Origin: an uncultured Porphyromonadaceae bacterium
GTDB taxonomy: Bacteria; Bacteroidota; Bacteroidia; Bacteroidales; Muribaculaceae
Reading direction: 5' to 3'
Assembly: GCA_900548975.1 (NCBI GenBank)
Contig: URMS01000030.1
Location: 1 to 36,397, forward strand
Length of the DNA: 36,397 nucleotides
Shown piece by piece: positions 32,261 to 36,397 of this stretch (the stretch's first letter is position 1; the number at the start of each line of letters is the position of its first letter). The position numbers and the translations under genes were made by a program. The notes under the pieces were generated by a model. The model did not search any database. It was not told where the DNA came from and worked only from the letters and a program-made list of their open reading frames with translations.

Positions 32261-33707
32261 CCCCTCGTCGACATTCCGCAATCTCGACTGGATTACGGTG
32301 ATCATATACCTCATCATGGTGCTCGCCGGCATGGTGAGCATATATGCCGCATGCTACGACTTCGACAACGCCAGCATGTTCTCATACGATGAATTTTCGG
32401 GCAAACAGCTGCGCTGGATCGGCATGGCCCTGTGTCTGGGCACGGTCCTTCTGCTCATCGACGCCCGCATGTACGAGACCTACGCATATCCTATCTATCT
32501 CGTCATAGTGGTGCTACTGGCGATCACGCCATTCCTTGCCCACGACACAAAAGGCTCGTACTCATGGATATCGCTCGGCCCGATGAGTATTCAGCCGGCC
32601 GAATTCGCCAAATTTGCTACAGCGCTCGCCCTGGCGAAGCTATTCAGCACCTATCATTTCTCGCTCAATGCGGGCATCGGGAACTATATCAAGGCCCTGG
32701 CCATCATCATCACTCCGATTATACTTATCCTGCTGCAGAACGAAACAGGCTCCGCACTCACCTTCCTGGCTCTTTTCTTCGTGCTCTACCGCGAAGGCAT
32801 GAGCGGTCTTGTGCTCTTTGCCGCCCTGCTGTCGGTGGTGATTTTCGTGGTGGGCCTCAAGTATTCCGAAGGTCTTATCATGGGCATGCCTACCGGTGAG
32901 TTTGTGGTCCTGCTCATGATAATGCTCATCATGGTGGCCATGACGGCTGTCTACTCGCGGCGCTTCGAGGTAGCCCGCAATCTCCTGTTCTGGTTTGCCG
33001 GAGCAGGGCTGCTGGAGTATATTCTCGACCTTTGCGGCGTTGAGATTCCCTGTCTTCCCGTCACTCTGGGCATAATAGGCGTGGCATGTATATATGTGGT
33101 GTTCGAAGCCATCAAGCTCAGGCGCCCCAAGCTCTACGTGTCGGTGGCCACGGCAGTGTTCGCAATAGCGTTTCTGTTCTCGGTCGGCGCTGCTTTCGAC
33201 CATCTGCAGCCCCACCAGCAGATGCGCGTCAAGGTGGCTCTGGGCATGGTGGAAGATCTGCGCGACGCCGGCTACAACGTCAATCAGAGCAAAATTGCCA
33301 TCGGTTCGGGCGGTTTCTTCGGCAAAGGCTTCCTCAACGGCACCCAGACCAAGCTCAAATATGTGCCCGAGCAGCATACCGACTTCATTTTCTGCACCAT
33401 CGGCGAGGAAGAAGGCTTTGTCGGAGCCATGTTTGTCACCCTGCTGTTTCTCGGGCTTATACTGCGCGTAATCCGCATCGGCGAGCGGCAGCCGACTACC
33501 TTCGGCCGCGTCTACGCATACTGCGTGGCCTCATATTTCATATTCCACTTCTGCATCAACATCGGCATGGTCATAGGTCTGTGCCCGGTTATCGGCATAC
33601 CTCTGCCATTCTTCAGCTACGGCGGCTCGTCGCTGTGGGGCTTTACTATCCTGCTTTTCATTCTTCTGAAAATCGATGCCTCACGGAAAAATGTGCTGAG
33701 CTACTGA
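32238..33707 (+). CDS. rodA: Rod shape-determining protein RodA (SEDS peptidoglycan glycosyltransferase)
   Basis: A 489-aa polytopic membrane glycosyltransferase polymerising lipid II in complex with PBP2. Many hydrophobic helices are seen, with the SEDS signatures SYSWISLGPMSIQPAEFAKF, QNETGSALTFLALFF, the catalytic-loop Asp382 in EQHTDFIF, and the C-terminal PLPFFSYGGSSLWGF. An expanded segment near residues 215-320 contains extra hydrophobic stretches, giving a protein longer than the E. coli RodA. The ATG at 32238 lies 23 nt inside mrdA, consistent with coupled translation. It is convergent with a glycosyltransferase gene only 6 nt away. Confidence 0.96.
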   Translation: MPLPRRNDPSSTFRNLDWITVIIYLIMVLAGMVSIYAACYDFDNASMFSYDEFSGKQLRWIGMALCLGTVLLLIDARMYETYAYPIYLVIVVLLAITPFLAHDTKGSYSWISLGPMSIQPAEFAKFATALALAKLFSTYHFSLNAGIGNYIKALAIIITPIILILLQNETGSALTFLALFFVLYREGMSGLVLFAALLSVVIFVVGLKYSEGLIMGMPTGEFVVLLMIMLIMVAMTAVYSRRFEVARNLLFWFAGAGLLEYILDLCGVEIPCLPVTLGIIGVACIYVVFEAIKLRRPKLYVSVATAVFAIAFLFSVGAAFDHLQPHQQMRVKVALGMVEDLRDAGYNVNQSKIAIGSGGFFGKGFLNGTQTKLKYVPEQHTDFIFCTIGEEEGFVGAMFVTLLFLGLILRVIRIGERQPTTFGRVYAYCVASYFIFHFCINIGMVIGLCPVIGIPLPFFSYGGSSLWGFTILLFILLKIDASRKNVLSY

Positions 33708-33713
33708 CGCTTA

Positions 33714-34559
33714 TTAGGTTTCCTCTTCCGGACCGCCATATATAGCGGAGCTATTTATGGATTTGCGTTGAGAATCATAAGTCCACCCCCCCCATTTATT
33801 GAAATACTTAACCGCGCTCACCAGGGCTTCGAAAAACAGTCGGGTGTTGTGCCGGTGCTCCGAAGCGTAGCCGTGGATTATCGACACATGCGGATAGTAT
33901 AGCGTCCGCCCCTCCATATGCATCCGACGGGTGAGATCGATGTCTTCGAAGTACATGAAATACCGCGGGTCGAAAAGGCCTGCGTCCCTTACCGCACTCA
34001 TCCGCATAAACATGAAACACCCCGAAAGGCTGGGACAGTTCCATATCCTGTCGTAGCCGGTGAAATGCATCTCGTAGCGGCTGTTGCGCCGACGCATCAG
34101 GCGTGCGGGCAGAAGGCGCCGTCCGAGAATATCGACGGGTGCCGGCAGCAGCTTGCACAGGTACTGTAAGCGGCCGTCGGGAAAGCGTACTTTTGGCGAT
34201 ATCAGGCCCACATCGGGGTGGGTGTCCATATAGGATGCAAGTGTGGATATTACCTCCGGCCCGAACTCTACATCGGGGTTGAGCACCAGGTGATACCTGA
34301 ACCCGGCCTCAAGCGCCTTTTCCATGGCCATATTGTTACCACGGCCATAACCGACATTGCCGTGTCCGAAAAGATACTCGAGCGGCTGCCGTCCGGCATA
34401 AGCGGCCACAATAGCCCGAAGCTCGTCGGTGGGCGAGTTATCCACCACATACAGCATGTATATCCGGCTGCCGGCTATCGACATCAGTACCCTCTCGAGC
34501 ACGGCGCGTGTATTCCTGTAAAGCACCAGAGACGCCGATATCTTACCTGTAGTTTCCAA
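33714..34559 (-). CDS. GT2 family glycosyltransferase, rhamnosyltransferase-like
   Basis: A 281-aa family 2 (GT-A fold) glycosyltransferase. The N-terminal nucleotide-binding strand-loop (SASLVLYRN, VVDNSPTDEL), GNVGYGRGNNMAMEKA, the NPDVEF acidic metal motif, LSGCFMFMRMSA and YFEDIDLTRRM match WbbL/rhamnosyltransferase-like enzymes, which build O-antigen or capsule. The donor sugar cannot be fixed from sequence. The start is a TTG at 34559, 13 nt after the upstream GT2 gene, so the two form an operon; the start is uncertain because no ATG is available near the first strand. Its stop lies 6 nt from the rodA stop. Confidence 0.88.
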   Translation of the reverse strand: METTGKISASLVLYRNTRAVLERVLMSIAGSRIYMLYVVDNSPTDELRAIVAAYAGRQPLEYLFGHGNVGYGRGNNMAMEKALEAGFRYHLVLNPDVEFGPEVISTLASYMDTHPDVGLISPKVRFPDGRLQYLCKLLPAPVDILGRRLLPARLMRRRNSRYEMHFTGYDRIWNCPSLSGCFMFMRMSAVRDAGLFDPRYFMYFEDIDLTRRMHMEGRTLYYPHVSIIHGYASEHRHNTRLFFEALVSAVKYFNKWGGWTYDSQRKSINSSAIYGGPEEET

Positions 34560-34572
34560 TCCGACCGACCAA

Positions 34573-35571
34573 TCAATGTTTGAAAAACAGCCCTATGACT
34601 CCGGAAGCCATGAAAAATAGCCGCGGACGCCGGCTGAGCATATCGAGAATGCGGAACGACAGCCGGTAATCGCCTATATCCCGTCGGAAAGTATAGGTGC
34701 GGTATATGCTGTCGGGGGCTATGCTGTCGCAGAGACCTCTGAATTCACCGTAGCTTCGGGCCACTGTCGCAGCCACAAGCATGCTGTAGAATAGATTTTT
34801 GCCGAAGCCTGTATGGTAGGCTCGTCCGAAGTCTTCGGCGGGAAAACGGGCCTCCAGGCGCTCCGCTATCACGGAGAAGCATTCGTCGTGCGAACCGAGC
34901 ATATCGGGCCTCACCCGCCGGCTGACACTGCCGCGACGGCGCAGCACATTGTATACTATCTCATTGGAAAAAGCCACACTGCGCGCCTCGAGGCTGAAAA
35001 GTATGGTGAGCAGATAATCTTCGTTATACCTCAGAGTCCTCACAAATGGTTCGTAGCACTTCTCCCACAGAAAGCGCCGGCAGAGTTTAAGACACAGCGA
35101 TGCCTTCATGTTGTCTATGCACAACGCGTCGGTAACAATATTCTTCCTGTCGCCGATGCGGTCTACGGTATATTCGCGCGAAGTGCCGACCGTGCGTCCC
35201 TTTTCATCGGTAAGCCGGTAGCGGGCCAGATACATGTCGGCATCCGAAGCCTCAAGACCGGCCACAAGCAGTTCTACCGCATGCGGCTCTATGCTGTCAT
35301 CGGAATCAACACAGTAGATATAATCGCCGGTTGAACGCCCGAAACCTGCGTAGCGGGAGTCGGCCTGACCGGTATGCGGTTTGGCGACAAGCACTATTCG
35401 GCTGTCCTGGCGGCAATATTGCTCGCATATCTCTCGCGATCCGTCGGTGGAACCGTCATCGACAAGCACTATCTCTATATTGCGGTAAGTCTGATTCAAG
35501 ATGCTTTCAACACATTTACGCATATACGCAGCCGTGTTGAAAAACGGTACTATAATACTGACCTTTTTCAT
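34573..35571 (-). CDS. GT2 family glycosyltransferase
   Basis: A 332-aa family 2 glycosyltransferase with an archetypal N-terminus: VSIIVPFFNTAAYMRKCVES, NQTYRNIEIVLVDDGSTDGS and YIYCVDSDDSIEP (metal-binding DSDD near residue 95). FLWEKCYEP and RYNEDYLLTILFSLEA in the middle are typical of EpsJ/capsule-type enzymes. It probably adds a sugar to a surface polysaccharide; specificity is unknown. The ATG at 35571 is preceded by a good minus-strand promoter about 110 nt upstream. It is the first gene of a two-gene operon. Confidence 0.9.
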   Translation of the reverse strand: MKKVSIIVPFFNTAAYMRKCVESILNQTYRNIEIVLVDDGSTDGSREICEQYCRQDSRIVLVAKPHTGQADSRYAGFGRSTGDYIYCVDSDDSIEPHAVELLVAGLEASDADMYLARYRLTDEKGRTVGTSREYTVDRIGDRKNIVTDALCIDNMKASLCLKLCRRFLWEKCYEPFVRTLRYNEDYLLTILFSLEARSVAFSNEIVYNVLRRRGSVSRRVRPDMLGSHDECFSVIAERLEARFPAEDFGRAYHTGFGKNLFYSMLVAATVARSYGEFRGLCDSIAPDSIYRTYTFRRDIGDYRLSFRILDMLSRRPRLFFMASGVIGLFFKH

Positions 35572-35681
35572 CAGGAAATCTTAAACAGCAATGTCTTATA
35601 TAAATATTCGTCCGCCCGGGATTAAGGTAGAGATGTGTTTTTCTGCAAGAGAGAAGTTCAGAGTTCTTCCCGGTTATGTGG

Positions 35682-35713
35682 CAAAATTAGTTAAATCCTC
35701 CCGAATCTGCAAA
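35682..35713 (-). promoter_or_regulatory. Promoter of the glycosyltransferase pair
   Basis: On the minus strand TTTG (35713 down to 35710), a 20-bp spacer and TAATTTTG (35689 down to 35682) match the Bacteroidetes consensus exactly. The predicted leader is ~100 nt. It sits directly downstream of the GGCTGAC repeat region. Confidence 0.75.
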
Positions 35714-35721
35714 TATTAATT

Positions 35722-35864
35722 TTTTAGGCTGACAGGCAGTTTTAGGCTGACAGGCAAATAAGCAGACAGGCTGACAAGCTTTTTAAATCTAAAACCTGTC
35801 AGCCCGTCAGCCTGTCAGCCCGTCAGCCTATTAGCTTGTCAGCCTAAATGCTTATTTGCCTGTC
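35722..35864. repeat. GGCTGAC repeat array forming a long hairpin
   Basis: A 17-bp sequence, TTTTAGGCTGACAGGCA, repeats directly at 35722-35738 and 35740-35756. GGCTGAC occurs three times on this strand (35727, 35745, 35769). Its complement GTCAGCC occurs five times (35798, 35806, 35814, 35822, 35838), the first four at exact 8-bp spacing. Perfect arms 35749-35764/35849-35864 (16 bp) and 35768-35780/35833-35845 (13 bp) stack across a 3x3 internal loop around a 52-nt loop. The outer right arm includes the stop codon and last codons of the OmpA-like gene. There is no T-tract, so it is not a classical terminator. Confidence 0.9.
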
Positions 35865-36262
35865 TGCCTGATCTCGGCACGGCGGTCGGCGGCATCACTG
35901 CCGAAAGCGTGCGTTGGCCCCATGGCGTGGACCTTCACTTTAGCCACAGGCATACCGTGTGCCACAAGATAGTCGGCGACGGCCTTGGCGCGGCGTGCAC
36001 TCAGACGCTTGTTGTACGACACATTGCCGCGTTCGTCGGTATAAGCCTTTACATCCAGTCCCGTTCCTGCTTTTGAGGCACGGCGGGCGATATCGGTAAG
36101 AGCGGCAGTCTCAGGGATATCCGACGAATCGTATTCGAACAGATATACCACCACAGGCGCGGTGCCGGCAGCAGCGGTAGCGGCGCTACAGTTGTCGACA
36201 GCCACAAGAGCGGCATCGGCGTCGGGCACAGCAACTACATCGGGGGTAAGAATCTCCGGCAC
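35852..36262 (-). CDS. OmpA-family C-terminal domain protein (3' part of a longer gene)
   Basis: The open frame encodes a peptidoglycan-binding OmpA-like domain: VVVYLFEYDSSDIPETAAL, LDVKAYTDERGNVSYNKRLS and ARRAKAVADYLVAHGMPVAK with the TD-x-RG, N-x2-LS and RA signature. The expected role is anchoring the outer membrane to peptidoglycan. The track's first usable start is GTG at 36262, but coding character clearly continues upstream (FNSANDYAIYYSDREIP) to an in-frame TAG at 36344-36346. This is therefore the 3' end of a longer gene rather than a whole one. An Ala-rich linker precedes the domain. The last codons and stop lie in the GGCTGAC hairpin. Confidence 0.8.
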   Translation of the reverse strand: MPEILTPDVVAVPDADAALVAVDNCSAATAAAGTAPVVVYLFEYDSSDIPETAALTDIARRASKAGTGLDVKAYTDERGNVSYNKRLSARRAKAVADYLVAHGMPVAKVKVHAMGPTHAFGSDAADRRAEIRQTGK

Positions 36263-36397
36263 CGGAGTATAGGCGGTCGTTTCGAATGGCGACGGGATTT
36301 CACGGTCCGAGTAATAGATGGCATAGTCGTTGGCGCTGTTGAACTATAAAATCCCTGGATCAGGCGTAATATCAAGGCCGGCGGCTTCGACAAGCTG
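36263..36397 (-). pseudogene. Upstream part of the OmpA-like gene, interrupted by TAG
   Basis: Reading the same minus-strand frame from the window edge gives QLVEAAGLDITPDPGIL, then TAG (36346 down to 36344), then FNSANDYAIYYSDREIPSPF continuous with the OmpA domain. Codons on both sides look coding, so either a nonsense change (for example CAG to TAG), a local frameshift or a sequence error has split the gene. The true start and signal peptide would lie beyond the window. Confidence 0.5.

Noticed and set aside
35722..35864. Possible CRISPR array
   Set aside because: Repeat units are 7-17 bp, occur in both orientations, and there are no unique spacers of regular length or cas genes.

Overview
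The window looks like a chromosomal segment from a Bacteroidales bacterium, probably Muribaculaceae or a close relative (inference). The basis is the 16S rRNA 5' end, promoters of the Bacteroidetes type (-33 TTTG or TTG, about 20 bp, then -7 TAnnTTTG), no obvious Shine-Dalgarno sequences, Bacteroidetes-style MreB, PBP2, RodA and PurH, a DUF4831 protein, and secreted proteins ending in sorting-like tails. Most genes use GC-rich third codon positions. The first Sel1 gene, the serpin and the secreted protein at 24489 are visibly less GC-biased.

Layout. An rRNA operon leaves the left edge on the minus strand (16S 5' end, leader, promoter). A regulatory gap with two small palindromes separates it from a tightly packed plus-strand run: dnaE, trxA, nnr, a DUF4831 gene and two tandem Sel1-repeat genes, closed by a terminator at 11941. 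Next come single genes, most ending in their own hairpin terminator: a B12-dependent ribonucleotide reductase (nrdJ), a lipoprotein serpin, a large secreted Fn3/adhesin-like protein, a GH77 4-alpha-glucanotransferase with two starch-binding domains (malQ), hpt, adk plus an acyl-CoA synthetase-like gene, a second secreted protein, a possible small membrane protein on the minus strand, and purH.

Between purH and the cell-shape operon lies a cassette of about 606 bp. It is bounded by 28-bp near-perfect inverted repeats and carries a four-helix-bundle (23S rRNA intervening-sequence type) gene broken by one in-frame TAA. Its right end holds a perfect 62-bp tandem duplication that runs almost to the mreB start codon. 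The mreB-mreC-mreD-mrdA-rodA elongasome operon follows, with a short relic of the same repeat family between mreC and mreD. rodA converges on a minus-strand pair of GT2 glycosyltransferases. At the right edge is an OmpA-like gene whose upstream reading frame contains an in-frame TAG, and whose 3' end is embedded in a complex GGCTGAC repeat and hairpin.

Most of the window is core housekeeping: replication, nucleotide supply (nrdJ, hpt, adk, purH), NAD(P)HX repair, glycan use and cell-wall elongation. The unusual signals are the repeat-bounded broken cassette, the GGCTGAC hairpin, the degenerate NNGGD loop in Nnr, the recombined heads of the Sel1 pair, and the serpin.
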